From Agarivorans sp. Toyoura001 (GTDB lineage Bacteria > Pseudomonadota > Gammaproteobacteria > Enterobacterales > Celerinatantimonadaceae), in contig NZ_BJEQ01000008.1 in the NCBI RefSeq assembly GCF_005405585.1, positions 62,001 through 126,000 on the forward strand: 64,000 bases of DNA, in the 5' to 3' direction. The notes under the pieces were generated by a model. The model ran no database searches, had not been told where the DNA came from, and worked only from the letters and a program-made list of their open reading frames with translations. The translations under genes were made by a program, and so were the position numbers. Positions 56,680-64,000 of this stretch are shown one piece after another (positions within the stretch are counted from its first letter, which is position 1; every line of letters starts with the position of its first letter).

Positions 56680-57701
56680 ATCCCCTCATAAATCTTTGAG
56701 TCCCGAAGAGTGAGTTAACCAGCTATACGCGTTAATTGCCCAGCGTATTCGCTGTTCTGTTATCATATACTCAGGCCTTCGCCGCACTTCTTTTCCGAAC
56801 CTGACTACCGATAAAACCGTCCGTTCGTGGATGGTATTGGCCTGAAAGTGTCTTTGCCAACCCACTTGCTGTGCTACTAAACCTAACCACCATAAAATGA
56901 TGTCTGCCAACATTGCTATCAGCAGTAGTTCATCATAGCGGTGCGGGCATCTTGAACGGCTATGGCGCAAACCAAAGCCGTATTGTGGGCTTTTTAAGTC
57001 TCGGAAGGTTTTTTCTATTTGCATCCGTTTGGCATACAGTTTTACCACTTGCTTAACGGTAAACAGCTCTGGTGGCAGGTTTGTGGTCAGTACCCAAGGC
57101 TCTTTAGCGGAACGATGATAAAGCTTCTTCGCTGAATGGTTATAGCCTGAGCGGCACGAACGCTTATCTTTACGCTGTTTATCCTTAGATTTAAACACGT
57201 ATAATTGACAAGGCATGGGCTTCTTGCGGGCAATTTTCACCGCACCTATGTAATGCGCCTTACAGCTTGCCGAATCATACAAGGTTTTAGTCAGCGCCCA
57301 TTGGTCACTGAGCTGATAACACACTTCGCCCCGCAAATCTGCTGAGCATGACATTGATATATGGCTAAACGTTCGCTATTTAAATGATGATTACCGAGCA
57401 AACGGGCCATGCGTTTTATGCTGTGTTTGGGTGAAGTACGGCTGGTGATATTCCGCCCTAGTTCGGTAAAGGACAATTTATCGCGAACTAATAGTGATGT
57501 AGTGGCAACCATCAGAGAGTTAGGGCGTTTTTTGTGAATATTAGGGCATAGCTCAATAAGCATTTGGTGTAGAATTTGAATTTCGCGCATCCTGACTGCC
57601 TCCGTGCAGGTTTGATAGGATTTGTTTTTGGCGAAATTAATTAGATCAAACAACGGGGTGCGCGTCTACTTATATGAATTCCCGAGGAATTATGAGGGGA
57701 T
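56680..57701 (-). mobile_element. IS4-family insertion sequence with internal deletion
   Basis: The ends carry the inverted repeat ATCCCCTCATAA (left at about 56680) and its complement TTATGAGGGGAT (right at about 57690-57701). The element is about 1.02 kb, shorter than the usual 1.4 kb, because the middle of its transposase gene is missing. No obvious target duplication is seen. It lies inside the broken attC region in front of the GIY-YIG cassette. Confidence 0.82.
56686..57653 (-). pseudogene. IS4-family transposase, internally deleted and frame-broken
   Basis: The N-terminal part (57653 to about 57350: LIELCPNIHKKRPNSLMVAT and ERLAIYQCHAQQICG) and the C-terminal part (about 57340 to 56686: CYQLSDQWALTKTLYDSASC, YAKRMQIEKTFRDLKSPQYG and HFQANTIHERTVLSVVRFG) lie in different frames and overlap slightly. 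The middle of the protein, including the first two acidic residues of the DDE triad, is missing; only the YREK-like YAKRMQIEKTFRDLK region with the last Glu remains. The transposase cannot be active. Confidence 0.88.
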
Positions 57702-57716
57702 TCGCTAGATTAGGGC

Positions 57717-57723
57717 GTTAGGT
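57717..57723 (+). other. attC: attC R' core before the GIY-YIG cassette
   Basis: GGGCGTTAGGT on the plus strand is a typical attC 3' end (GTTAGGT core). The rest of that attC is displaced by the IS insertions; a TTATAAC core at 56624-56630 could be its other end. The GIY-YIG gene starts 20 bases later. Confidence 0.65.
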
Positions 57724-57743
57724 TTACAGGAAGTTTCGAGAAT

Positions 57744-58631
57744 ATGTCTAAGTTTGGAAGAAGTATAAGAATATTTTTAGCTGACGGTAGTCCCACTGGA
57801 TTGCGCCATGTAGAAATAGCTAACTGGTCAGGTCAAGCTTTAGCTTGTCCACGAAGTCGATTTTCCGAGCTAGGAAAATGGGAAGAGTCAAAACGACCTG
57901 GCGTATATTTCTTATTTGAGAATTCTGCGGGTGATAACAATGTTGCATACATTGGTGAATCTGAAGACGTATTTAAAAGACTTGCAGATCATGACCGTAA
58001 AAAAGAATTTTGGAATGAGGTAATAATCTTTACAAGTAAAGATGAAAACCTAACAAAAGGTCATATTAAATATCTAGAGGCAAGGCTCGTAGAAATCAGC
58101 AAATCAGCTGATAGATATGAATTAGAAAATAGTAATACACCCACAAAATCTAATCTTCCTCGCGCTGACGCTGCTGCAATGGAAGAGTTTGTCGATAATA
58201 TTCGTATTGTTTTAGGTAGTTTAAGTCATAGAATTTTGGAGTCTGTTTCTTCAGGGGCTGTTCAAACTATTGTCGAGCCAAAAGAAGACTCTCTAGTAAA
58301 TTATCCATTTAGTTTTAAGGTAAATAAAGTCACCGCACAAGGCAGAATTACTGATGATGGCTTCTTACTTTTACAAGGTTCTCAAATCGCACATAAATCA
58401 TCACCGAGTATGCCGGGTAAAAATTTACTCATTAAAGAACAAATGATCTCTGATGGTCTTCTAGAAGATAAAGGTAGTTTTTACCTGCTACTCAAGGATA
58501 AGTTAATGAGTTCATCTTCATATGCAGCCGCATTAGTTGCAGGCAATAGTCGCAGTGGTCCACAAAGTTGGAAAACTCCTGAGGGTGAGTATTTAAAAGT
58601 AATCGAAGAGCGGTTGGTAAGTAAAACCTAA
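57744..58631 (+). CDS. GIY-YIG nuclease family protein with DUF4357
   Basis: This 295-residue protein has an N-terminal GIY-YIG-type domain (RPGVYFLFENSAGDNNVAYI then GESEDVFKRLADHD, about residues 50-130) and a C-terminal DUF4357 domain (GRITDDGFLLLQGSQIAHKS and the PEGEYLKVIEERL end). It is probably a DNA-cleaving or DNA-binding protein; such fusions are frequent in genomic islands and suspected defence loci. AGGAAG precedes the ATG, and an attC core lies 20 bases upstream, so it is a plus-strand cassette. Its own attC is not clear. Confidence 0.85.
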   Translation: MSKFGRSIRIFLADGSPTGLRHVEIANWSGQALACPRSRFSELGKWEESKRPGVYFLFENSAGDNNVAYIGESEDVFKRLADHDRKKEFWNEVIIFTSKDENLTKGHIKYLEARLVEISKSADRYELENSNTPTKSNLPRADAAAMEEFVDNIRIVLGSLSHRILESVSSGAVQTIVEPKEDSLVNYPFSFKVNKVTAQGRITDDGFLLLQGSQIAHKSSPSMPGKNLLIKEQMISDGLLEDKGSFYLLLKDKLMSSSSYAAALVAGNSRSGPQSWKTPEGEYLKVIEERLVSKT

Positions 58632-58785
58632 CACATATGAGCCTCCGGGTAGGCAATAGGCGAGTGTAGTGGCTAGTTCTTTTCCATGCGAGAAAATTAG
58701 CGTTTCCGGTTAGAACAATTATTTTTCAAAACAAAGAAGATCTATTTTCATTATTTCAATGTGCTAGTTTTTTTCACTAGAAAGA

Positions 58786-58929
58786 TTGTCTTCGTTCTAT
58801 TCAAATAGTCTTCGTTTTAATTTCATCAAAACAACTGTATTGGTGGAAAAATAACGAAGACAAAGTGCTGTTGTAAACCCACGTATTAGAGCCCACCAAG
58901 GACTCTAAAAATGAAATTAAAACGAAGAC
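58786..58929. repeat. two inverted pairs of a GTCTTCGTT motif
   Basis: TTGTCTTCGTT (58786-58796) and GTCTTCGTTTTAATTTCAT (58808-58826) face AACGAAGAC (58853-58861) and ATGAAATTAAAACGAAGAC (58911-58929). The second and fourth are a perfect 19-bp inverted repeat. The arrangement is motif, motif, then their complements. It lies between the GIY-YIG and CoiA-like genes, where both stop. No ORF is present. Confidence 0.85.
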
Positions 58930-58933
58930 AATC

Positions 58934-59995
58934 CTAACTAGCGGAATACTTGGACTTAATCCCCGCAACAATTATTTGAGGTCTTCCGTTACGAAATGCT
59001 GCCTTTACTTCCAATTCAGCAACGCAGGGAAACAGCATGGTTTCCAGAGTCGGAATCAGAGACTCATCAAAAACCATAGTATCTACTTCGTAACCACTTC
59101 TTGAGCGAACCGTGTAATTGCTAGAGCAACTCCCTGATATCACCTTTCCAACTTTAAGTAATGAGATATCAAAATCACGACCTTTTTTACGTGAGTATCC
59201 GTATGCGGAACTGTAACCAAGTAAAAGAACTTGGTGCGGTGTGGGGCTAAGAAGCGGGGTGGCTGGTGTGCTAGAGCTTTGCTCAGTTAACTGATAGTGC
59301 TCTATCACGGCAGTTTTCAAGCGTAAGTTTGCTGAAGCGATTTCTTCCTCAAGTTCTCTAGATAACTGCTCTTTAATTTCACTATGAGCTGGATGATACG
59401 CCCAGCGGCGGGGTGCCTCGTAAAGCACTGCTTTTTCTAAGGTATCCATGTCTTCCATTGAGTTGTGCCCCGACATGTCGATAACTATCATGGAAATTCC
59501 GCTTTCAACAACCTTCTCCAGTTTTTCAGGTGAGATATCATTAGTCACGACGACTTCAATGTGTACCTTTTCCCTTTCTGCTATGCAGGTGAGGTCGGGT
59601 CGGAAATCGCCACATGCCTGTTCAACAATGACTTCTTTGAAGAGGAGTTTATAAGCATTATCGGTAAATGCTCGCTGGTGTGCTCGGCCAGCTAAGTCGG
59701 TGCCTTGGCAGCTGAGCTCAATTTCAGGGGCTACAACATATCGATTATTCTGAATAATTTGTTTACTCAGTTTATGCAGTATCGATTCGTTGCAGTTTTC
59801 GCCATTGCTGTCGTAGTGCGCAAAATGGTGGATATTCACTTCACCTTTTTTGGCTATGAGCGTTGAACCACATCCAGGACATACGCAATTACAGTCTAGT
59901 CCTCGCTCAACATCTCGTATGTGAACTATTTGTCCTCCTTTCTCCCCAAATGCAGTTTTTAAAGAATCGTTGGTTAGCTCTACTGGGTTCATCAT
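58934..59995 (-). CDS. CoiA-like nuclease-related protein
   Basis: The 353-residue protein has a two-cysteine zinc element, CVCPGCGSTLIAKKG, followed by HHFAHYD and ESILHKLSK, then a nuclease-like core FRPDLTCIAEREKVHIEVVV with the D...E-x-V pattern of PD-(D/E)xK enzymes. This is the layout of CoiA-type competence proteins. CoiA promotes recombination after DNA uptake in Gram-positive bacteria; in Gram-negative islands the relatives have unknown roles. It diverges from the 60154 gene, with which it might share regulation. Confidence 0.75.
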   Translation of the reverse strand: MMNPVELTNDSLKTAFGEKGGQIVHIRDVERGLDCNCVCPGCGSTLIAKKGEVNIHHFAHYDSNGENCNESILHKLSKQIIQNNRYVVAPEIELSCQGTDLAGRAHQRAFTDNAYKLLFKEVIVEQACGDFRPDLTCIAEREKVHIEVVVTNDISPEKLEKVVESGISMIVIDMSGHNSMEDMDTLEKAVLYEAPRRWAYHPAHSEIKEQLSRELEEEIASANLRLKTAVIEHYQLTEQSSSTPATPLLSPTPHQVLLLGYSSAYGYSRKKGRDFDISLLKVGKVISGSCSSNYTVRSRSGYEVDTMVFDESLIPTLETMLFPCVAELEVKAAFRNGRPQIIVAGIKSKYSAS

Positions 59996-60153
59996 TGTGT
60001 TTTCCTCTTATATACATTGATATGTTTGCAAGGTCTTTCCTTGCGGCTCATAGCGATATTCGAAGAAAAATCTGCGCCAAAACAGAGTATTACATGGCAA
60101 TACCCGGTAATATTGAGTTAATTATCAAGCCTAGAGAGCCCAGCTGAAAAGAC

Positions 60154-61158
60154 ATGGAAAAGGAAGCCCTTGAATTAAGTGATGCAATCGAAGTCGCAGA
60201 GTATTTCTGGAGTGAATACAGCAATCAAGATAAAGACATGGTGTGTTGGAAGTTGTTTGCAGCATTATTGGAAATGACTCGAGAGTCGCCTGTACTAAAA
60301 GCGGAAAAAGTCGATGAGTGTTATTTTACAACTCAAGAGGTGACGGCAAGGCTAGAAGAGTTAGCACATAAAAAAGCCAATTCATACAATGGGAATAGAC
60401 TTTCTAAAGAGTTTAATAAGCTTCTTGAGAGACTTGAAGAAGTAGAAGTTAGGCTTACTCAGGTTGCTAGAGAACTGGGTAAAAAAGTTATACCTTGGGT
60501 TGTCAAAGAGGGGAGTTCTGGAGGGCAAGGTCGCCAAACGCGCTATAAGCTTGTTGCGATAAAGCTGAAAGAAGGTATAGAAGAAGTCGAACCCCACAGC
60601 TCGACTTCTCATAAAGGTGAAATCGAATATTATCTTGAATCGAGCCCTAAGCTTCCAATATGGGCTAGATGGATGCAGCATATCAATATGGATAAATACC
60701 GACCTTGGGTATTATTGTTTACTACCAGTCCAATCATCTTTGGCTTGATAGCGTTAGCGCAGAGTTATTTTACGGTGTTTGGATTTAACTATTTATACAA
60801 TAGTTGGATTTTCACTTTCTCAGCTATTTACTCAATTTTGTTCGTCATACTTTTTCGTCATTTCATATCTGCGATTAACTACAACATCGCCGCCCTTCCT
60901 GAATGGGCATTGCCCATGCGGTTACGCTCCGCTGTTCTTCAGTATGAACTGAACAAGCCCGGAAGTGACCTGCCGCGTTTGAAGAGTTTGGGGGTTAAGG
61001 TGTATTCAGCCAAGTGCCCGATTTGTGGGCATCGTGTTTATATAAAGCCTAGAGGCTTGGTCTTTAAAGAACGGCTGATTGGAGAGTGCGATTTAAACCC
61101 AGTTGAGCATAAATATTCTTTTGATTTTACAACGCTGCTAGGCTCGAAAATCAAATGA
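60154..61158 (+). CDS. hypothetical membrane protein with C-terminal zinc-binding motif
   Basis: This 334-residue protein has a charged N-terminal helical half (about 1-175), two close membrane helices (WVLLFTTSPIIFGLIALAQS and WIFTFSAIYSILFVILF), and a C-terminal part with CPICGHRVYIKPRG and a later GECDLNPVEHKY, likely a zinc site. The gene starts with ATG after AAAAGAC. It is divergent from the CoiA-like gene. I know no function; a membrane-anchored regulatory or effector protein is possible. Confidence 0.6.
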   Translation: MEKEALELSDAIEVAEYFWSEYSNQDKDMVCWKLFAALLEMTRESPVLKAEKVDECYFTTQEVTARLEELAHKKANSYNGNRLSKEFNKLLERLEEVEVRLTQVARELGKKVIPWVVKEGSSGGQGRQTRYKLVAIKLKEGIEEVEPHSSTSHKGEIEYYLESSPKLPIWARWMQHINMDKYRPWVLLFTTSPIIFGLIALAQSYFTVFGFNYLYNSWIFTFSAIYSILFVILFRHFISAINYNIAALPEWALPMRLRSAVLQYELNKPGSDLPRLKSLGVKVYSAKCPICGHRVYIKPRGLVFKERLIGECDLNPVEHKYSFDFTTLLGSKIK

Positions 61159-61236
61159 CTCAGAGCTCTAACTGACAACCTATGATTATTTAGCTGCTCA
61201 ACTGAATTTAATGACTTCTTTAGCTAATCTCGAGCT

Positions 61237-62271
61237 TTAGCAAAGTTGACGATCTCTGTTTTCATTATAGAGTTGTTGAGCTAGTTCTTTTGCCCTAGCT
61301 TTATCTTCTTCGGCTAATTTGGGCAGATTTACTCCCTCATAAATGACGAAAGCAGGGCCATAATCTTCGTCATTATCAGCAAGGCTTTGAGTGAGGTTAA
61401 AGCCATACAATTCGGCTAAGTATACCCACTTGTGAGCTTCAAAAGCAGACGCATTTGTATGTGTATCCGCAGCTTCTCTTGACAGTATTTCAAGGCTTTC
61501 TCTGTTCCCCTTTAATGCCGCCGGCTCTAGCCAAGTATCGTCACCATAGTCTTCGACCATCCTTTCTTGTGCTTCAATAGAGCCTAACTTTGCTGCAATC
61601 TCGCACCATGTCTCACTGTTATCTTCATCATGTTCAACCAGCAGCAAGGCAGTCTTCATGTCAGCGTTTCCACTGAGCCTCATTAAACAAGACTTAAAAA
61701 GGTTATATTGATTGAGTTGTTCCTCATAACTATCGGCCCACTCCGCTGCACTGTTTGAAAGTACTTTTCCTGCTAGCTTTTGTTTATACCAATAAGAGCC
61801 TGACGGGTCGGGGGACTCACATTCAAGCAGCGCTAACAGTTCTGTTCGGCCATTTTCGATGGCTTCGATAACTGCCTTGACGCTATTGTGATTTAGCGGT
61901 GGGTAGTGGCAGTGCTCAAGCTCTTCATAACTTATAAATGAAGTGCCTGTTTCTTCAATAATATGTGTAAGTGTCTCTAGTAGAATTGGAATATTTTCTT
62001 TTTGAACGCAAAGATCTCTAGCTCTTTGGATAAATGAGTTAAAGCTTGGCTCAGGAGCATCAGAATACTCATCATGAAAATCTGTTTCTATAACTGTATT
62101 TTCGTTGAAGTCTCGGTAGCTGAGAATAATTCCGGCAGTATCCATACTGGCAAGGCTCGAGAACCCGAAATAAGCCGCAATCAATTCATGTGAGTGAGAA
62201 TGAGCAATACGGATATTGTGATGTTTTTGTGCTTCATTTTTGAAGCTAAAGGCAAGGTGCTTCTTAGACAT
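61237..62271 (-). CDS. hypothetical protein (344 aa) with repeat-like helical C-terminus
   Basis: This soluble acidic protein begins KKHLAFSFKNEAQKHHNI and has a histidine-rich segment (RIAHSHSHELIAAYFG). The C-terminal half has short helical units (WCEIAAKLGSIEAQERMVED, WLEPAALKGNRESLEILSRE) resembling Sel1/TPR-type repeats. ATG at 62271 follows GAGGAAC. It lies alone between the 60154 gene and the HEPN-type gene on the other strand. Function is unknown. Confidence 0.55.
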   Translation of the reverse strand: MSKKHLAFSFKNEAQKHHNIRIAHSHSHELIAAYFGFSSLASMDTAGIILSYRDFNENTVIETDFHDEYSDAPEPSFNSFIQRARDLCVQKENIPILLETLTHIIEETGTSFISYEELEHCHYPPLNHNSVKAVIEAIENGRTELLALLECESPDPSGSYWYKQKLAGKVLSNSAAEWADSYEEQLNQYNLFKSCLMRLSGNADMKTALLLVEHDEDNSETWCEIAAKLGSIEAQERMVEDYGDDTWLEPAALKGNRESLEILSREAADTHTNASAFEAHKWVYLAELYGFNLTQSLADNDEDYGPAFVIYEGVNLPKLAEEDKARAKELAQQLYNENRDRQLC

Positions 62272-62610
62272 AAACTGTTCCTCTGTCGACCAGCTCTTAC
62301 TCAGTTCAAGTGTGTACGTTTAAATTACTGAGCTCGCCAATCAATGTTGAAATAGTTTATTCATTACAAACACTATCGAATAAGGATGTTACTAACGCCT
62401 TGTTTTACTCATACACAAGTAGGGTGGGCACCGTTATTTCGTAGTCTAATCAAGCGACTAAGGTTAGTCAATCTAATAGCTAGGTAAAATGACCACGTAG
62501 CGCTTTCAATTGAAGCGTCCAAAAGAGATTATTCATCATCAGTTTTAGACCTGTCAAAAACAGCAGAATCAAAGGTTAGTCATTAAACCGAGAGCCAGGT
62601 TCCATCGACT
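62272..62610. other. intergenic region with an 11-bp direct repeat and an attC-like pair
   Basis: No gene is visible. AAGGTTAGTCA occurs at 62460-62470 and 62572-62582. ACTAACGCC near 62392 and the first of these repeats could be the two ends of a poor attC site (79 bp, minus strand), but the cores are not canonical. The region holds the start signals of the two genes that diverge from it. Confidence 0.4.
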
Positions 62611-62670
62611 GTGGGGTATGCTATTGACTTTATTGCTATTTGGCTTTGTTATTGTGGACTAGATTCGGTG

Positions 62671-63648
62671 ATGGTGGTGTTGATGGACAAATTTGTAGAA
62701 GAGTTAAGGGATTGTATTGCTGAGTTCAACGTGTTTCAGAATCACTATCTAAATTTAAATGTTTTCTCGATTTTGTTATATGACTGTCTAGAAGCTGATG
62801 GTTACCGGATAAGTCACTGGCATGACTTATATAACCTTTTTATCGGACTGATTGATGACAAAGAGCAATCTTTGGTTAGAGTAACCTCGCTGGAACTTTC
62901 TGCTGATACACAAGGAATTTATCCAGGTGGAAAAGTAACAGAGGTGTGTTCAGGTTTGTTTCTTAAGCATTATCACATGTTTGTACAAAACATTGGTTAT
63001 GTTGCAGAATTAGAGCTCGATCCACCTGAAGATCATAATTATAACTATTGGCTTACTAAGAAGTTTGAGAATACGTTCAGGTTGCTGAACAAGTTGAGCC
63101 TTGCGCTTATTGAAATTACTGAAAGTAACGACTCAACTGGAAAATATTCACAAGCCGTTCAAGCGATGAGTCTTAGCGCTCACACTAACCAAGATCTCGA
63201 ACATACCTTGCAAGTCCTTCTACAAAAAGGGGACTCTATAGCTTTTGCTGATGAAAGGATTAGAAAAGCTATAGGTGATGGCTACTATTTGGAGGCTATT
63301 GCACTGCAAGAGAGTCGGATCGCCGATAGACTTTGCTTGAATTTAGGTTTCAATGGCAGACGTGCCCATAAAAAAGCGTTCGCTAACCTTATTGAAGAAA
63401 ACCAAAAGGAATTACCACATGGCTTACCGGAACAACTGGATAAGTGGCGGCGTGACAGGAACAAGTTTCTACATCAAATGGTTAGGAGCGACTTCCAGCA
63501 GAAACAGATTGCAGCTGAAGACTTTCAAAATGGTGCTAAGCAAGCTGCGATAACTGGAAGTGAATTAGTTGAGAAAATTGAGTGTTGGTTTAGATGTCAA
63601 GTTTACAGGGAGCAAAACCCTTTTCGGCTGCGCTTTGCTGAAGGCTAG
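62671..63648 (+). CDS. HEPN-motif protein
   Basis: This protein of about 325 residues (start uncertain: ATG at 62671 or 62683; the longer GTG frame from 62611 looks less natural) has a C-terminal helical domain with WRRDRNKFLHQMV, fitting the R-N-x(3)-H (Rx4-6H) motif of HEPN ribonucleases. Before it is YLEAIALQESRIADRLCLNL, the usual helix with conserved Arg/Asp. The N-terminal 170 residues are helical and of unknown type. The stop is only 6 bases before the KAP-type NTPase gene, so the two form an operon and probably work together. Confidence 0.7.
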   Translation: MVVLMDKFVEELRDCIAEFNVFQNHYLNLNVFSILLYDCLEADGYRISHWHDLYNLFIGLIDDKEQSLVRVTSLELSADTQGIYPGGKVTEVCSGLFLKHYHMFVQNIGYVAELELDPPEDHNYNYWLTKKFENTFRLLNKLSLALIEITESNDSTGKYSQAVQAMSLSAHTNQDLEHTLQVLLQKGDSIAFADERIRKAIGDGYYLEAIALQESRIADRLCLNLGFNGRRAHKKAFANLIEENQKELPHGLPEQLDKWRRDRNKFLHQMVRSDFQQKQIAAEDFQNGAKQAAITGSELVEKIECWFRCQVYREQNPFRLRFAEG

Positions 63649-63654
63649 GCGGTA

Positions 63655-64000
63655 ATGGTGAGATTTCACTGGCAGAAATCATGGATAAAGATTCTTAAAT
63701 GGTGCCTAAAAGTAGTTAATTTATTCGTTGATAATAAGAAAGGAAAACCTGTGTCAGACTTGAACCAAAATGCTCGAAAGTTAATTGAATACTACTGCTC
63801 GATGGAAGTTCCTCCTGAGTACGCATTGTTAATAAAAGGCGCTTGGGGGTGTGGTAAGTCACATCTAGTTAAAGATGTCATTGATAGCATGAAAATTGCG
63901 AATAACGAATTGAAATTTCTAAGTGTAAGCTTGTATGGCATTAGTGATATTAGTGATATTGAAGCGAAGTTTTTCGAACAGCTACATCCCGTTTTAGCCA
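63655..64000 (+). CDS. KAP-type P-loop NTPase, N-terminal part (cut by window end)
   Basis: The frame is open from an ATG at 63655, just after the HEPN-type gene, to the window end. It contains IKGAWGCGKSHLV, a Walker A of the GxWGxGKS type found in KAP-family NTPases, then FLSVSLYGISDISDIEAKF. KAP NTPases often carry membrane or regulatory parts and occur in phage-defence genes. A GTG at 63751 after AAGGAAAACCT is another possible start. The rest of the protein is outside the window. Confidence 0.75.
   Translation, partial: MVRFHWQKSWIKILKWCLKVVNLFVDNKKGKPVSDLNQNARKLIEYYCSMEVPPEYALLIKGAWGCGKSHLVKDVIDSMKIANNELKFLSVSLYGISDISDIEAKFFEQLHPVLA

Noticed and set aside
51260-56680. composite IS91 transposon carrying the cassettes
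   Set aside because: IS91-type elements move by rolling circle from one end and do not need paired inverted ends. The two ends are more simply two separate insertions at attC cores.
58627-58716. attC site of the GIY-YIG cassette
   Set aside because: ACCTAAC overlaps the stop and GTTAGAA lies 85 bp on, but the arms are not complementary. Too weak to call.

Overview
This window looks like the replication-origin region of a gammaproteobacterial chromosome in the Alteromonadales/Vibrionales sphere; an Agarivorans-like genus is my best guess, not proven. The gene order mioC - oriC - mnmG - rsmG - parA - parB - atpIBEFHAGDC is the classic origin neighbourhood. The space between mnmG and mioC is dense in GATC sites and DnaA boxes, and a parS-like site lies just beyond mioC.

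Layout. 1-6.6 kb: 3' end of polB, glgX, an acyltransferase and a MATE transporter, with a few small ORFs. 6.56-8.45 kb: a gene-free stretch that I read as three tandem minus-strand CsrB-type small RNAs. Each has AGGA-loop hairpins, its own terminator, and a UvrY/GacA-like site about 150 bp upstream. 8.4-21 kb: core genes (TRIC-family channel, nadE, pykA, DUF2786 protein, MscS-type channel, outer-membrane barrel, a stand-alone trpB, glmU, viaA-ravA). 21.4-33.7 kb: ATP synthase operon, chromosome partition genes, oriC and parS. 33.8-38.7 kb: LysR/KdgM-type porin pair and a gbsR-cydA-cydB operon encoding a CIO-type bd oxidase.

From about 38.9 kb the window turns accessory. There is an orphan lipoprotein, an RND pump with a divergent short TetR regulator and a 53-bp perfect palindrome, a cluster of tiny lipoproteins and membrane proteins with internal duplication, and a serine recombinase. 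A broken IS91-family element follows. At 51.3-55.3 kb is a run of integron gene cassettes on the minus strand, each ending in a recognisable attC site. They encode a membrane protein, an HExxH protein, a SIR2-like protein and a DUF4145 protein. Next come a 163-aa unknown gene with iteron-like repeats, a 25-bp tandem repeat, a second IS91-type end fused to a deleted IS4 element, and a plus-strand GIY-YIG/DUF4357 cassette. The last 5 kb holds a CoiA-like protein, unknown proteins, and a HEPN-motif protein followed directly by a KAP-type P-loop NTPase cut off by the window end.

How it fits together. The first 38 kb is housekeeping: replication, segregation, ATP synthesis, cell-wall precursors, respiration, and global carbon control through the CsrB RNAs that would titrate CsrA (csrA itself is not here). 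The last 25 kb is a mobile, probably defence-rich zone. The points most worth a second look are the triple csrB array, the integron cassettes with SIR2 and metalloprotease-like proteins, the two IS91-type ends sitting exactly at attC R'' cores, and the HEPN-KAP pair.
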